Shown here: positions 24,267 through 33,952 of the stretch, in pieces
Layout: every line of letters starts with the position of its first letter
Position numbering within the stretch: position 1 is the first letter of the stretch
From: Vampirovibrio chlorellavorus
GTDB taxonomy: Bacteria; Cyanobacteriota; Vampirovibrionia; Vampirovibrionales; Vampirovibrionaceae
Length of the DNA: 64,000 nucleotides
Direction of reading: 5' to 3'
NCBI GenBank assembly: GCA_001858525.1
Contig: CM007359.1
Location: forward strand, 1-64,000
Notes under the pieces: model-generated
Told to the model about the DNA's origin: nothing
The model's database searches: none
Seen by the model: the letters and a program-made list of their open reading frames with translations, nothing else
Made by a program: the position numbers and the translations under genes

Positions 24267-25025
24267 TTATTGCCCTTTTTGGCGGCGTAAGCCCTCTTTA
24301 AAGCGATAGCTATCGCCATTCATTTCCAGCAAATGGCAATGGTGTGTGAGCCGGTCTACCAGAGCGGCGGTCATGGCAGGGTCAGTAAAAATAGTTTCCC
24401 ATTGGTCAAAGGGCAGATTCGTGGTCACAATAGTCGACTTTCGTTCGTAGCGACTGGCAAAAACGGAAAAGAGCAGCTTCACTCCGTTGCCATCCAAGGC
24501 CAGATAGCCCAGTTCATCCACAATTAACAAGTCCAACTGGTTTAACCGGTGCTCCACACGGCTTAATCGGTATTGTGCCTGGGCTTCCAAAAGAAGATTG
24601 ACCAATTCTGCGGCGGTATAAAAGGCGACTCGCTTACCTTGGGTACAAGCCTCCATCCCAAGAGCAATTGCCAAATGGGTTTTGCCAGTGCCGGAGTTGC
24701 CCAGTAATACAATATTTTCAGCCTGACTCAAGTATTCTCCTTGGGCTAGTTTCAGAATCAAGGGTTTGTTGAGGTTGGGTAAGGCTGAGAAATCAAATTG
24801 AGCCAGCATTTTGGCGGCTGGAAAGCGGGCTTGGTGAATACGCTTTTTTCGAGCATTTTCTTCCCGACATTGGACTTCCTGTTCCAGAATCGCTAGCAAG
24901 AATTGTTCATGAGTGAGGTTGCCCTGTGCGGCCTGAGAAGCCAGCTTTCGATAAGTTTTGGCCACACTGGGCAGTCGAAGCTTTTTCAGATGTGTATCGA
25001 GCAGGAGAGCGTGGGATTGTGACAT
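24267..25025 (-). CDS. istB: IS21 helper ATPase IstB
   Basis: A 252-residue DnaC-like AAA+ protein that directs IS21 target selection. Walker A is [17 protein letters not shown] near 107-123, Walker [13 protein letters not shown], and the sensor [17 protein letters not shown]. The N-terminal helical part ([17 protein letters not shown]) is typical. It starts two bases after the istA stop and is complete. Confidence 0.95.
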   Translation of the reverse strand: MSQSHALLLDTHLKKLRLPSVAKTYRKLASQAAQGNLTHEQFLLAILEQEVQCREENARKKRIHQARFPAAKMLAQFDFSALPNLNKPLILKLAQGEYLSQAENIVLLGNSGTGKTHLAIALGMEACTQGKRVAFYTAAELVNLLLEAQAQYRLSRVEHRLNQLDLLIVDELGYLALDGNGVKLLFSVFASRYERKSTIVTTNLPFDQWETIFTDPAMTAALVDRLTHHCHLLEMNGDSYRFKEGLRRQKGQ

Positions 25026-25027
25026 GG

Positions 25028-26371
25028 TCAGGGATTCCTTAATAGTTGACGGTACTGGGTGAGATTGGGAGGACGGACATACACTTGCGGATAACGAAAG
25101 GGTTCAGATTTGGCACTTTTGAGAGGCAACGGCGCTTTGTCTTTTGAGCGTAAGTGCTGAAGCCCACCGGGTTTCCGTTCTAATGTTTTACGGTAATGTT
25201 CAAAACAAATGGACTCCTGAAACCGGCCTTTCAGTCTAGAATGTGCCGCAATTACAGTTTCCTGATTGGTGATTTCGACACGATTCACAAAGGCTTTCAG
25301 CCAGAGTGTCTTATAGGCATATTCCATGGGAACTGAATAGCGGTTGGTTTCAAACTGTACCAGCGCCGATTTATCGGCCTTGAGAGAAATGATTCGGCAA
25401 CACTCTGGCTGATATTCAGGAATGGTCAACAACGCCGGTTGTTCAATGTGCAAGCGTTCTCCTACTGTTTGGGATTGGCGAGCCTGGGTGTGTTTTAGAT
25501 AACGTTCACAATGGGCTTTTAGCTGCTTATTCAGTTCGTTTAAATCGGCGATTAAGGGGACTGGCACAAAGAAATTACGTTCCGCGAATTTCACCATGTT
25601 TTCCACGCGCCCTTTTTCATTCCCTCGGGCCGGGTTACAAAATCGACTATTAAAGAGCCAGGCGCTACGAAAGGTTACAAACCGCTCGTTCTCTTCCCGG
25701 TTTCTCCCTTCCAATACCTTTTTCACGGCGCTGGTTAGGTTGTCATACGTAATGGTTTTGGGAACGCCGCCCAAAAACTGAAATGCTTGAGAATGCCCCT
25801 CAAAGAAGGCTTCCTGGTTCGCCCGTTCAAACGCTTGGCAATACAGGGCACCCGAGTAATTCAGCACTAGGCAAAATAATTGAACCTTCCTGCGCTGTCC
25901 TGCTATATCGACAGTTACTTCCGCCCAATCCACCTGAGCCATTTCAGCCGGTTGGAAGGCCAAAGGAAGAAAGACTTCAGGACGTTTCTTTCTCAGTTCA
26001 GCAACCAACCGGCGAATACTGCGCGCACTGCCTGTATAGCCAAACTCTATTTTTAAGCGCTCGTATAGACGTTGAGCAGTATGTCGTTGCTTTGGAGGTG
26101 ATAGCTCATCTGCGCTCAGTACCGCCTCAATCCAAGCCTGATAGGATTCCAGTGCCGGTTTGGCTCTTGCCTTTTGCAAAGCATAACGTCGGTTTTCTCC
26201 AGCTTTCGTTTGTAATAGCCGACTTACTGTATTCCGCGAAAATCCCAACTCACGGGCTATTTGGCGCTGGCTTTTCCCATCCACCCAATACGCTTTGCGA
26301 ACTGCTTCCTGGTCGTACACGCTTTTCACCCGCGTTCTTTCCTCTCTTGATTTGGCTTTGGTGTTCACCAA
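25028..26371 (-). CDS. istA: IS21 transposase IstA
   Basis: A 447-residue DDE transposase. An N-terminal HTH ([22 protein letters not shown]) binds the ends. The catalytic core shows [10 protein letters not shown] (first Asp), [12 protein letters not shown] (second Asp) and [13 protein letters not shown] (Glu). The C-terminal beta-domain with [23 protein letters not shown] is complete. With IstB intact and both ends present the element may be active. Confidence 0.95.
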   Translation of the reverse strand: MVNTKAKSREERTRVKSVYDQEAVRKAYWVDGKSQRQIARELGFSRNTVSRLLQTKAGENRRYALQKARAKPALESYQAWIEAVLSADELSPPKQRHTAQRLYERLKIEFGYTGSARSIRRLVAELRKKRPEVFLPLAFQPAEMAQVDWAEVTVDIAGQRRKVQLFCLVLNYSGALYCQAFERANQEAFFEGHSQAFQFLGGVPKTITYDNLTSAVKKVLEGRNREENERFVTFRSAWLFNSRFCNPARGNEKGRVENMVKFAERNFFVPVPLIADLNELNKQLKAHCERYLKHTQARQSQTVGERLHIEQPALLTIPEYQPECCRIISLKADKSALVQFETNRYSVPMEYAYKTLWLKAFVNRVEITNQETVIAAHSRLKGRFQESICFEHYRKTLERKPGGLQHLRSKDKAPLPLKSAKSEPFRYPQVYVRPPNLTQYRQLLRNP

Positions 26372-26450
26372 AACTTAACTCAAAAGAGGTGGCTCACTTT
26401 TCGGTGGCCATTTCCCTTAAAAATGGCTCACTTTTAGATTACCGTTTCCA

Positions 26451-27020
26451 AGAGTTGGTGTTGCGGGAATACCGGTTGGTGCAGGGAGGAAAAATGGGAA
26501 AGGCGTAAACGGTAAAATTGGATCTCCATAACTCGTTGGGCATTCCTGTCCGGGTAAATAATGCTTTTTTCCCTCGTTAAGATGCCAGTGGGGCTTTTCT
26601 TGCCACTTCTTCCCATTACCTCCACCACCGTCGTTATTACCACCTGCGCGAGGCTTATGATAATCCAAGATATCTCCATGTGGACTACGGTAGCGCTCTC
26701 CGTATGGGTAGCGATGTGAAGGATCATACTTCCACTCATTAGGTAAGCCAGATGGATCACTTGGGAGTTTAAAAAGCCCTAAAGGATCAATCATTAATAG
26801 AGGATTCCCTCCGACATAGCGCTGATCATCACCTAGGGGGTCTTGAGAGAGGAAGCTCTGGAGGCTGGGATCATAATAGCGAGCACGGTAGTACAGGAGC
26901 CCAGTGCCATCATCTTCTCGGCCTGTAAAGGTATACGGGCTTCCACTTAAAGGAGTGCTAGTGGATAACAGACGACTACCATAAGGTCGGTACTAGTAGT
27001 GTCCAATGTCTGCCCCGTTA
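26451..27020 (-). pseudogene. Displaced Rhs tip 3 (core fragment plus toxin domain)
   Basis: This fragment begins inside the Rhs core, homologous to the complete gene near residues 1115-1200 (GSPYTFTGREDD, LSQDPLGDDQRY, DPLGLF), then continues into a different C-terminus. A TAG replaces the glutamine codon of HYQY, so no start and a stop separate it from any promoter-proximal Rhs. The new tip has a glycine/asparagine-rich hinge (NNDGGGGNG), the motif EKPHWHLNEGKKHYLPGQE that looks like a catalytic HxH-type core, and a proline-rich tail. The tip is interrupted by the IS21 element and resumes at 24095. It is a stored toxin module, not an expressible gene as it stands. Confidence 0.8.
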
Positions 27021-27047
27021 TTCATCCGTAAATCGATACTCATGTCA

Positions 27048-27377
27048 CTATTTGGTATTATCAAGGCCCTTCAAAATAGAGCAGTCAAATTTATATATTT
27101 TCCCTTTCTGGGGAATCATAATACTCTCACAAATACCATCATTATCTAAAATCATAAATTGTTTATTTTTAACGATGCGTGTCCTTACCTCATTAATTGG
27201 TTTTACTATAAAATATGAAGTCATAAAAGATGATGTGACCAAGAAAAAAGCCAGATAAACAATTTTATTTTTCTCTTTTTTCTGTAAGGATTGGCTCAAG
27301 AAAATACCTAAAAGAAAGGAGGCATTGTAGGAGAATAGCAGGCAGCCCATATGTATTATAAAATTATCAAAAATCAT
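27048..27377 (-). CDS. Small membrane protein in the Rhs tip array
   Basis: A 109-residue protein with two hydrophobic helices (about 6-30 and 38-58) and a soluble C-terminal half with two cysteines. I do not recognise its family. It starts 5 bases after the stop of the preceding small membrane gene and was probably inherited with it as part of the immunity segment for tip 2. Low base composition (AT-rich) matches its neighbour and differs from the rhs core. Confidence 0.5.
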   Translation of the reverse strand: MIFDNFIIHMGCLLFSYNASFLLGIFLSQSLQKKEKNKIVYLAFFLVTSSFMTSYFIVKPINEVRTRIVKNKQFMILDNDGICESIMIPQKGKIYKFDCSILKGLDNTK

Positions 27378-27382
27378 ACTAC

Positions 27383-27631
27383 CTACCTTATTAGAAATAA
27401 TTCAGATTCACTAATTTCATTAGACATATAGCCAAGCATTATCCCTGTATGCAAACCTGCTGTCAGAAGAACTGCTGTATTGAGCACTAGGAAAATCAAT
27501 AAGATCAACAACTTGTATCTAGGTTTTACCCTTTGAGAAAGAGCTTGACAGCAGACAAACAAGACCAATAGAAACAAGCCGCACAAGAATATTAACATTT
27601 GATTGAAGTCATTCATATTTAAAAACCACAT
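27383..27631 (-). CDS. Putative membrane immunity protein for Rhs tip 2
   Basis: An 82-residue protein made largely of two to three hydrophobic helices (about 11-30, 40-62). Its ATG lies inside the last codons of the tip 2 toxin frame (AAATGTGGTTTTTAA holds both the start and the toxin stop), which is the overlap expected between a toxin and its immunity gene. A membrane immunity protein suggests that the toxin acts at or across the inner membrane; this is inference. Confidence 0.55.
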   Translation of the reverse strand: MWFLNMNDFNQMLIFLCGLFLLVLFVCCQALSQRVKPRYKLLILLIFLVLNTAVLLTAGLHTGIMLGYMSNEISESELFLIR

Positions 27632-28166
27632 TTAGGTCTATTGGTTTCAGGTTTTAATAAGTTCATATACTCCTGTATTAGGGCCTCCGCAAAATTTTGA
27701 CAGTTGTTGCCAAATAAAAAATACTTACTTTGCTTTGGGTTTTTAACGTTCTCTTACATTTCGCAAAGCTTGGCGCATTAAGCAGTCATTATAGCGAATA
27801 CTTTCCTTGTATTGACAGTCATTAATATTTTGATTATTGAATTCCCCGTCTGGCCAAAAACTTGCGTTGTTTGGAACTTGACCATCTTCAAAGAAAAGAT
27901 GCTCAAGGCTTGGCTCTATATTATATTGATTTAAAGTTGGATTTCCATATGATTGTCCTGGCAGAAAAGGGAGGTTTGGTAAGTTTTGTTTCGCAAAGTA
28001 GGCTAAGCCAAGTGGATCAACAAAAATTAAGGGATTCCCTCCGACATAGCGCTGATCATCACCTAGGGGGTCTTGAGAGAGGAAGCTCTGGAGGACGGGG
28101 TCATATTAGCGAGCCCGGTAGTACAAGAGCCCGGTGCTGTCATCCTTTCGTCCTGCACAGGTATAC
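27619..28166 (-). pseudogene. Displaced Rhs tip 2, papain-like toxin, frameshifted
   Basis: The fragment starts in the Rhs core (YT.AGR.DD..TGLLYYRAR) and passes through DPLGDDQRYVGGNPL into a distinct tip. A TAA replaces a tyrosine codon at 28106-28108. After DPLGLAYFAKQNLPNLP the tip contains EHLFFEDGQVP and NDCLMRQALRNVRER, then stops at 27743. If one T in the CGTTAAAAAC run (about 27745) is removed, the frame continues as KNPKQSKYFLFGNNCQNFAEAL and ends at 27619, overlapping the next gene. NNCQNF is the cysteine motif expected of permuted papain/NlpC-like peptidases. The one-base insertion is therefore a true lesion or a sequencing error. Confidence 0.8.
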
Positions 28167-28189
28167 ATATCTTGTATTATTAATTCACG

Positions 28190-28477
28190 TCATTTTTTCA
28201 CAAACAACTTGAAAACTTTCAAATAAATGCCAATCAAAATAGTAAATGCAAGTGACCATATTAATGGGTTCACCAAGTAGATCAAAAAGGGCTCAAAATA
28301 GATCTCTGGAAAAAAATGAAATGGAAAATATACCACGTCAACAACCTTAATCCATATTGATTTTTCCTGGGACGTTCCCACGACTTCTGTGCTCAAAAAC
28401 CCTACAGACTGCAAAGTTAAAACACCCAAATATGTCCCCAAAAAAGACTTACTCTGTAGTCCAAAACTTTTTGACAT
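28190..28477 (-). CDS. Putative membrane immunity protein for the complete Rhs
   Basis: A 95-residue protein with hydrophobic helices near 14-30, 44-60 and 68-92 and a lysine-rich end. It starts 12 bases after the rhs stop codon, the usual place for the immunity gene. I know no family for it. As with tip 2, a membrane immunity protein goes with a toxin tip bearing an NNC motif, so both toxins may act on the envelope. Confidence 0.55.
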   Translation of the reverse strand: MSKSFGLQSKSFLGTYLGVLTLQSVGFLSTEVVGTSQEKSIWIKVVDVVYFPFHFFPEIYFEPFLIYLVNPLIWSLAFTILIGIYLKVFKLFVKK

Positions 28478-28489
28478 TAATCAAAGCCT

Positions 28490-31400
28490 TTATCTTTTAT
28501 TCCCATAAACATAATCATTTTTTAATTTGCTATATTTTTTGCGGCTATAGGTTCGACAATTGTTATTAAAAACATTGTATGCACCAGGTTTATTAAACTC
28601 ATTGATTAGATCTAGCTGCATTTTTACATCTATCGAAGGGGACGTGACGACATAAGACCCAGGGACAATAGGCCCAGCTGAGGATGTGTCAGAATAAACG
28701 CTCCCCCTACCGTTAAAAGGATTTTGTCCCTTATCTCTACCAAAACTTCCACAGGTTCGAGGCCCTTGGAGATTACCTACGCATACACTTTCATGAAATG
28801 GAAAGCCTCCTTCACCCGGTACAGAACCTTCTATCCATAGGTCAAGTCCAAAAGGATCCTTATACAACAAGGGATTTCCACCCACATAGCGCTGATCATC
28901 ACCTAGTGGGTCTTGAGAGAGGAAGTTCTGGAGGCTGGGATCATAATAGCGAGCACGGTAGTACAGGAGCCCAGTGCCATCATCTTCTCGGCCTGTAAAA
29001 GTATAGGGACTTCCACTTAAAGGGGTGCTACTGGATAACAAACCGCCATAAGGCAGGTACTGGTAGTGTCCAATGCTTGCCCCACTGCCATCGCTTAAGC
29101 GTGTGACGGAGCCAATCTGGTTCTGCAAGTAATACCGATTGTTTGTCCCGTCATTTAATCGCAAGGGATTATCCAGTCCTGGTCCATTTAAGTAGCTGTT
29201 GCTGCCGTCGCTCAAAATATCCAGGCCATCGTAAAAGTAGGTTTTGGATAAACCAGTCCGACTCATGCTTGTTCGTCTTCCCAGAGGGTCATATGTAAAG
29301 TTCGTGGTGACTCCACCGGCAGTCATTTGGGTTAGGCGTTGCAGAGAATCCCAGGTAAAGCTCCGGCCTGAACTGTCCCCAGTTAAAGCGCCATACCCGT
29401 TGTAAGTTAAGGTAACGGATGAGCCAACTGGTGGGGTCACTTGGGTCAGATAATTAGCCGTATTATAGGTGTAACTGGTTGTTTGGGTGACATTGCTATC
29501 ATCCGTGTCCTTGCGCTGTGTTAAATTGCCATTGGCATCATAGGTGTATTCAATTTTCTTGGGTAAATCCTCGCCTAGAACGGCTACGGTTTTATCCATC
29601 TGGATGAGTTGGTTTAGGGCATCGTAGGTGTATGTTCGGGTTCCACCATCCCGGCTTTCCGTTACAATATTTCCAACATCGTCATGAGTGTAGTCATATT
29701 GATCGTCCAGTACACTGGTTTTAAGATGGTGGATTTGAGTTAATCGATCCGCATCATCGTACGCGTAACTGGTATTTACGCCATTGGGTCGGGTTAATGA
29801 CGTTAATCGACTATGGTCGTCGTAGGAATAGGTGTAATTTTCCAATCCTTGTGCCAAGGCAGTCAGGCGATCCAGATCATCATAACTATAAGTGACATCC
29901 GACATGCCCGTTGCGATCAGCTTGGTTCGGTAGCCCGTGGGACTGTACTCATATCCAACTGTTCCTTGTGGGCTAACCAGTCCCGTCACCCGGTTTGCAT
30001 CATCATAGCTGTAAGTCCAGGTATTTGCCCCCTCTGTAACAGTCAATAACCGATCCGCGTCATCATAGGCGTAATCGTAAGTAAATTGAGTCGTTGTACC
30101 CTGTCGTATCACATTTTTGGTAATGCGATTTGCTGCGTCGTAAGTGAAGTTTTGCTGATTATTAAGGTCATCTGAAATGCGGGTAATCCGATCCCCTGTA
30201 TCGTATGTAATCGATGTCAGATTAAGACCAGGCCGGGAAATTTGAGTCAGTCGTCCTTTCCGATCATAGGAATAGAGTGTTAAATGATTCAACTTGTCTC
30301 TAATCTGGCGAACCTGGCCATTTTGGTTATATGAGTACTCGATGGTCTTTCCATTCGGATCTGTGATTAAACTCAGAGAATTGTCTAAATTATAGGCATA
30401 TTGAGTCGTGTGATTATTAGCGTCTGTTAATGTAATCATCCGGCCCAGGTTGTCATAGGTCATTGTGGTGGTATTGCCCAATGGATCTTCCACAGTTAAC
30501 AAGTCACCAACCGTATTGTAGGTATAAGTGGTGGTTTTTCCTAATGGATTTGTTGTTGTTAGCACTTGTCCTCTGCCGTTGTAGGTGTAGGTGGTGTCTT
30601 TTCCATTAGCATCAGTTAGAGTGACCAGATTACCCGAACTATCATAGGTAAAGGTTGTGGTTTTGCCCCGTTCGTTGGTAATGGATGCTGGCTTGCTGGG
30701 CCACGTAGTGTCATAAGTAATCTGAGTCGCTTCATTAAGCGCATTGGTAATACTGGTTGGCAAGTTATTTAGGTTTAAATCATAGCGGGTCGTATGGTTT
30801 AACGCGTCTGTTTGCTCGATATACCGCCCGGTTGGTGTTCCGTCAAATAAGTTGGCGCTGTAAGTGATGGTATCTGCATGGTTCAGGCCGTCCTTGAATT
30901 CTGTCAATAGCCCCTGATTATTGTAGGTGTAAGTTCTGATATTGCCTTGGGGGTCGGTAATGATCCGTATATTCGAGTTGGGTGCGTCCAACTTGTAAAT
31001 GCCCGAGGTTGTCAGGGAACCACCCATTTTCAGAGCCTGCTGCTTCACCATTCCATTGCTGGCATAGTAATTCAGGAATCGAACATTACTGGTTTTGTCG
31101 ACCATGGTTTGAACCCGGTGCGAGGCATCCCATGTATAGGATGTTGCATTGCCGACAGGATTTGTCACCCGCAAAAGCTCTTGATTGCCACTGTATTCAT
31201 ATTTTACGGTTCGTCCTGTATGGTCTTCAATTTTTTCAATTAAGCCAGCCAGGTTATAGCTCAGCAATAGACTCCGCCCTAGAGAGCTCACTTCTTCTAG
31301 TCGTCCACCGGTGCCGCGTGTCAGGGTGACTGTGTTGCCATTAATATCTTCGATGGCGCTTAATCGGCTATCCGGACCAAAGTGCAGCTTAAGTTTGCTG

Positions 31401-32437
31401 GATGTGGTATACATCGCGCTGGCCAAATGGTTGCTTCCATCTAAAGTTAATACGAGTGCGCTTCCAGCGGTACCTAGGTGCGCTTTATCTGCAAAAGTAA
31501 GGCCTCCCGAAGGACCATTGGTGAATGGCACGAGTAACCCGCTGCCATCATTAACCTGAATCTCTTGATCGGGATTCGTGTTCACCGTGCCATCCCCATT
31601 TAAGGGTACATCAAGGGCATAGTCATACCCCTTCAAATACGTACCTACCCCAAAAGATCCAATTAGCCCTGTCTGGCTTGATGTGTAAGTCCGAATAACA
31701 CTGAGTGGAATAATACCTGGCACGACCAGATCTGACTCAGCGTAAAAGTAATCGCCACTATAGGGATCTACGGGATCGAAGTTGCTATTTTGACAACTCA
31801 CTGGGGAGGGTGTGGCCTGCGGTGGGCATTGATTCAGGCTGGGCATGGGGGATGGTTTGGAAATTAAAGTGGAGCAGCCGAGATCAAAAGTTTCAGATTG
31901 CCCTGGCAGAGTAATCGCTGAATTGTTGCCCATCGACCAGTTAGAGCGCACACTACACTGGGCAGGGGTAACTTTGGTCAAATCAACATAGTCTGGGTTC
32001 CCGCCAATCCAGGCAGAATTGGGGTAGTTCCGTGTCCAGGATAAAGTGGAGGTGCTTAACACTGTATCTCTTCGGAAAGGTGTCCAGATGTAGCTTAATG
32101 GCGTAAAGCTACAATGAGCCCCCACACAGGCCCCATAGGAAGTCACCGTCATAGAACCACCAGTACGCGTAATGTTCACTTTGGTTGGATCGCCGGGATC
32201 GGGAGTTACTGTTGCGGTAGGAACCAATAGGGAGCCTGAAATGTCAATGCGTTGCGGGTCAACACCGCATGGATGGCCTACAAAAGCAAAATCACAACAA
32301 GCAGGTAAGGTTGTTACTGTTTGATTTGGACCAGAGGGGTTCGGTGGACATTGTGCCAACGCTAAACTTTGTGCCAATGCTATTCCAGTTAATAAAAATG
32401 CACCAGAAAGCAACTGCCGGAAGGCATGATGTCTCAT
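28490..32437 (-). CDS. Rhs/YD-repeat polymorphic toxin, complete
   Basis: A 1315-residue Rhs protein. A signal peptide (about 1-28, ending ALAQ) sends it through Sec. A DUF6531-like entry (DPVDPYSGDYFYAESDLVVPG) lies near 220. More than twenty YD repeats (for example TYTYNGRGQVLTTTNPLGKTT style, GxxxxYxYDxxGR) fill about 370-1090 and should form the shell. The core, TGREDDGTGLLYYRARYYDP through DPFGLD, ends near 1198. The ~117-residue tip has FHESVCVG...CGSFG and YNVFNNNCRTYS, a His-then-Cys order as in permuted NlpC/P60 or LRAT-like enzymes. GAGGGAA precedes the ATG. The Sec signal argues against type VI delivery. Confidence 0.9.
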   Translation of the reverse strand: MRHHAFRQLLSGAFLLTGIALAQSLALAQCPPNPSGPNQTVTTLPACCDFAFVGHPCGVDPQRIDISGSLLVPTATVTPDPGDPTKVNITRTGGSMTVTSYGACVGAHCSFTPLSYIWTPFRRDTVLSTSTLSWTRNYPNSAWIGGNPDYVDLTKVTPAQCSVRSNWSMGNNSAITLPGQSETFDLGCSTLISKPSPMPSLNQCPPQATPSPVSCQNSNFDPVDPYSGDYFYAESDLVVPGIIPLSVIRTYTSSQTGLIGSFGVGTYLKGYDYALDVPLNGDGTVNTNPDQEIQVNDGSGLLVPFTNGPSGGLTFADKAHLGTAGSALVLTLDGSNHLASAMYTTSSKLKLHFGPDSRLSAIEDINGNTVTLTRGTGGRLEEVSSLGRSLLLSYNLAGLIEKIEDHTGRTVKYEYSGNQELLRVTNPVGNATSYTWDASHRVQTMVDKTSNVRFLNYYASNGMVKQQALKMGGSLTTSGIYKLDAPNSNIRIITDPQGNIRTYTYNNQGLLTEFKDGLNHADTITYSANLFDGTPTGRYIEQTDALNHTTRYDLNLNNLPTSITNALNEATQITYDTTWPSKPASITNERGKTTTFTYDSSGNLVTLTDANGKDTTYTYNGRGQVLTTTNPLGKTTTYTYNTVGDLLTVEDPLGNTTTMTYDNLGRMITLTDANNHTTQYAYNLDNSLSLITDPNGKTIEYSYNQNGQVRQIRDKLNHLTLYSYDRKGRLTQISRPGLNLTSITYDTGDRITRISDDLNNQQNFTYDAANRITKNVIRQGTTTQFTYDYAYDDADRLLTVTEGANTWTYSYDDANRVTGLVSPQGTVGYEYSPTGYRTKLIATGMSDVTYSYDDLDRLTALAQGLENYTYSYDDHSRLTSLTRPNGVNTSYAYDDADRLTQIHHLKTSVLDDQYDYTHDDVGNIVTESRDGGTRTYTYDALNQLIQMDKTVAVLGEDLPKKIEYTYDANGNLTQRKDTDDSNVTQTTSYTYNTANYLTQVTPPVGSSVTLTYNGYGALTGDSSGRSFTWDSLQRLTQMTAGGVTTNFTYDPLGRRTSMSRTGLSKTYFYDGLDILSDGSNSYLNGPGLDNPLRLNDGTNNRYYLQNQIGSVTRLSDGSGASIGHYQYLPYGGLLSSSTPLSGSPYTFTGREDDGTGLLYYRARYYDPSLQNFLSQDPLGDDQRYVGGNPLLYKDPFGLDLWIEGSVPGEGGFPFHESVCVGNLQGPRTCGSFGRDKGQNPFNGRGSVYSDTSSAGPIVPGSYVVTSPSIDVKMQLDLINEFNKPGAYNVFNNNCRTYSRKKYSKLKNDYVYGNKR

Positions 32438-32635
32438 GTAAATTCCCTCAATTGTACTAAACCACTACTACCCAATAAAAAGAGCGTGACATTTAAAAGA
32501 TAATTTTCAGGATAACATAGGATAATTTAATCCTGCAATGGTTGTCCATTGTATATCTTCAGAATAATTATTCATTTTGCTTGTTACTGGTGCTCATTAC
32601 AAATACTGTTTTTAAATCCTTGCGTCTGCTGAACT

Positions 32636-33622
32636 TTACTCATGGGGCTTTCGTGCTTCCCGTTTGGGAGGAATCTTACCCTCTTCTACTAGCTTGTCGA
32701 TCACATGCACGGTTCTAGGGAGATTAAAGGCCTGAAATGCTTGGCTCATTGGCTTGTAACCGATAGATTCCAGGTATTCGTTGTCAGCGCTGTGGGCCTT
32801 GATACTTCCCCAATAATCTTTGTAGCCAAAAAGACCAGGGACATTGTAATCCCCTGGTTTATTCTCCCCTATGAACCAGTTTGGGCTGATCTTTAGCAAG
32901 CCAGGCTTCTCTGCCACTTTAGAGCAGAGGCTAAAAAAGTAAGTTAACCGTGCAGATGAATGAGGAGCTTCATAAAAGCCTTTATGAGTCCAGTAATCCT
33001 TTTCCTGGTTCATAAGTCTTAATGCCTCTTCGGGCTGAATTCGCTTCACTAATTGGTCTAGGTAGTGACAAACCGTAAGGTCATTAGCCTTATGAGTATA
33101 ATTTTCTTCTTTTCCAGAACCATCGGGATGAAAGGCATTACTATTGAGCCATATATGCATGCCTGAAAGTTGTCGAATCTCGTCATCCGGCTGGTTATAG
33201 GGAATGCCATCAAGGAACAACATGCCTTTAGGGTAAACCATCTTCTTCTCAGCCGGATCATAGATGGGCTTCAAAAGCTGAATGCCCCCTTCCGGCAGGG
33301 AGATGGTGGCGTTCTTCTGAGCATTCTTCAAGGTGGCTTGGTAGCCAGGGAAGAGCTTCAGGTGCAGTTGTTTATGCTGCTCCTTGAGCCCCAATTTGTA
33401 AGTAGCCCAGCGAAGCAGTTTTATGACTTTTTCTGTGAGATTTTTCCAAAGTTGTCTCAGTTTTTGAATATATCTGTTGAAAGGGGCTTTATCAGTATCT
33501 GTTCGGTCAGCTCTTCCTGAAAAGCATATTGGGGTGAGGGTTTTTAGGGCTGGTGTTGGCCTCAATCCATTTAGGTGATTGGGATGCGTGGGTGGTGGTG
33601 TTATTGCGCTGATAGGATACAC
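32636..33622 (-). CDS. FSG-motif hypothetical protein
   Basis: A 328-residue protein of no recognised family, started at the GTG at 33622 (AGGA about 11 bases upstream). It has a proline-rich unstructured head with PICFSGRADR near residue 32, then a helical basic region (about 55-85) and a globular domain with several tryptophans and histidines. There is no signal peptide or membrane helix. The FSG motif resembles VHFSGQSQ in the ankyrin protein at 56335-58221, the only other place I see it in this setting. The two may share a targeting tag; the rest of the protein gives no clue to function. Confidence 0.65.
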   Translation of the reverse strand: MYPISAITPPPTHPNHLNGLRPTPALKTLTPICFSGRADRTDTDKAPFNRYIQKLRQLWKNLTEKVIKLLRWATYKLGLKEQHKQLHLKLFPGYQATLKNAQKNATISLPEGGIQLLKPIYDPAEKKMVYPKGMLFLDGIPYNQPDDEIRQLSGMHIWLNSNAFHPDGSGKEENYTHKANDLTVCHYLDQLVKRIQPEEALRLMNQEKDYWTHKGFYEAPHSSARLTYFFSLCSKVAEKPGLLKISPNWFIGENKPGDYNVPGLFGYKDYWGSIKAHSADNEYLESIGYKPMSQAFQAFNLPRTVHVIDKLVEEGKIPPKREARKPHE

Positions 33623-33952
33623 GATTAATTAAATCCTAGAATAATATTTTTGAATAAAAACAAAGCACAGAAATAAGTGTTAGTGGTACAGAAGCTGTTT
33701 TATGGGCTCACTATCATGGCATCATTTAGGTTTAGGGACTCCTTTGGTAAGCGATGTCGAGTGGCTGTCCACGTTTTAGGTGAATGCTGCAAAGGATTCT
33801 TCCGCCCTGGCAGGGTAGGGCTTGAGATTTCGATTCGGGTTATGGATGTCTTTGGGGACTTCGGGTATTCACAAGGGGGGGCTTAGTCTCATTTTTTGAA
33901 ACGATTAAAAACTTCAGCAAGGTTTTCGCCAACAAAATGTTGCAAATGTTTA
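33623..33952. other. Intergenic region, no gene supported
   Basis: A short plus-strand frame (33677-33886) exists but has no ribosome site and no recognisable domain. I see no repeats or RNA structure of note. Confidence 0.4.

Larger units (their letters stand above)
24096..26450 (-). mobile_element. IS21-family insertion sequence, intact
   Basis: A 2355-bp element with istA and istB on the minus strand. The ends carry multiple inverted copies of a GGCCAC-n-GAAAAGTGAGCCAC unit: one at 24123-24145, and its complement near 26389-26410, plus outer degenerate copies at both ends. AGAGTTG flanks it on both sides (24089-24095 and 26451-26457), a 7-bp target duplication. Deleting the element and one AGAGTTG restores an uninterrupted reading frame in the Rhs tip, which fixes the borders independently. 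Confidence 0.85.

Noticed and set aside
27862-28212. 116-codon plus-strand frame
   Set aside because: It runs opposite to the displaced Rhs tip 2, whose homology to the Rhs core explains the sequence.
33677-33886. 69-codon plus-strand frame
   Set aside because: No ribosome site, no recognisable domain and no operon context; treated as chance.
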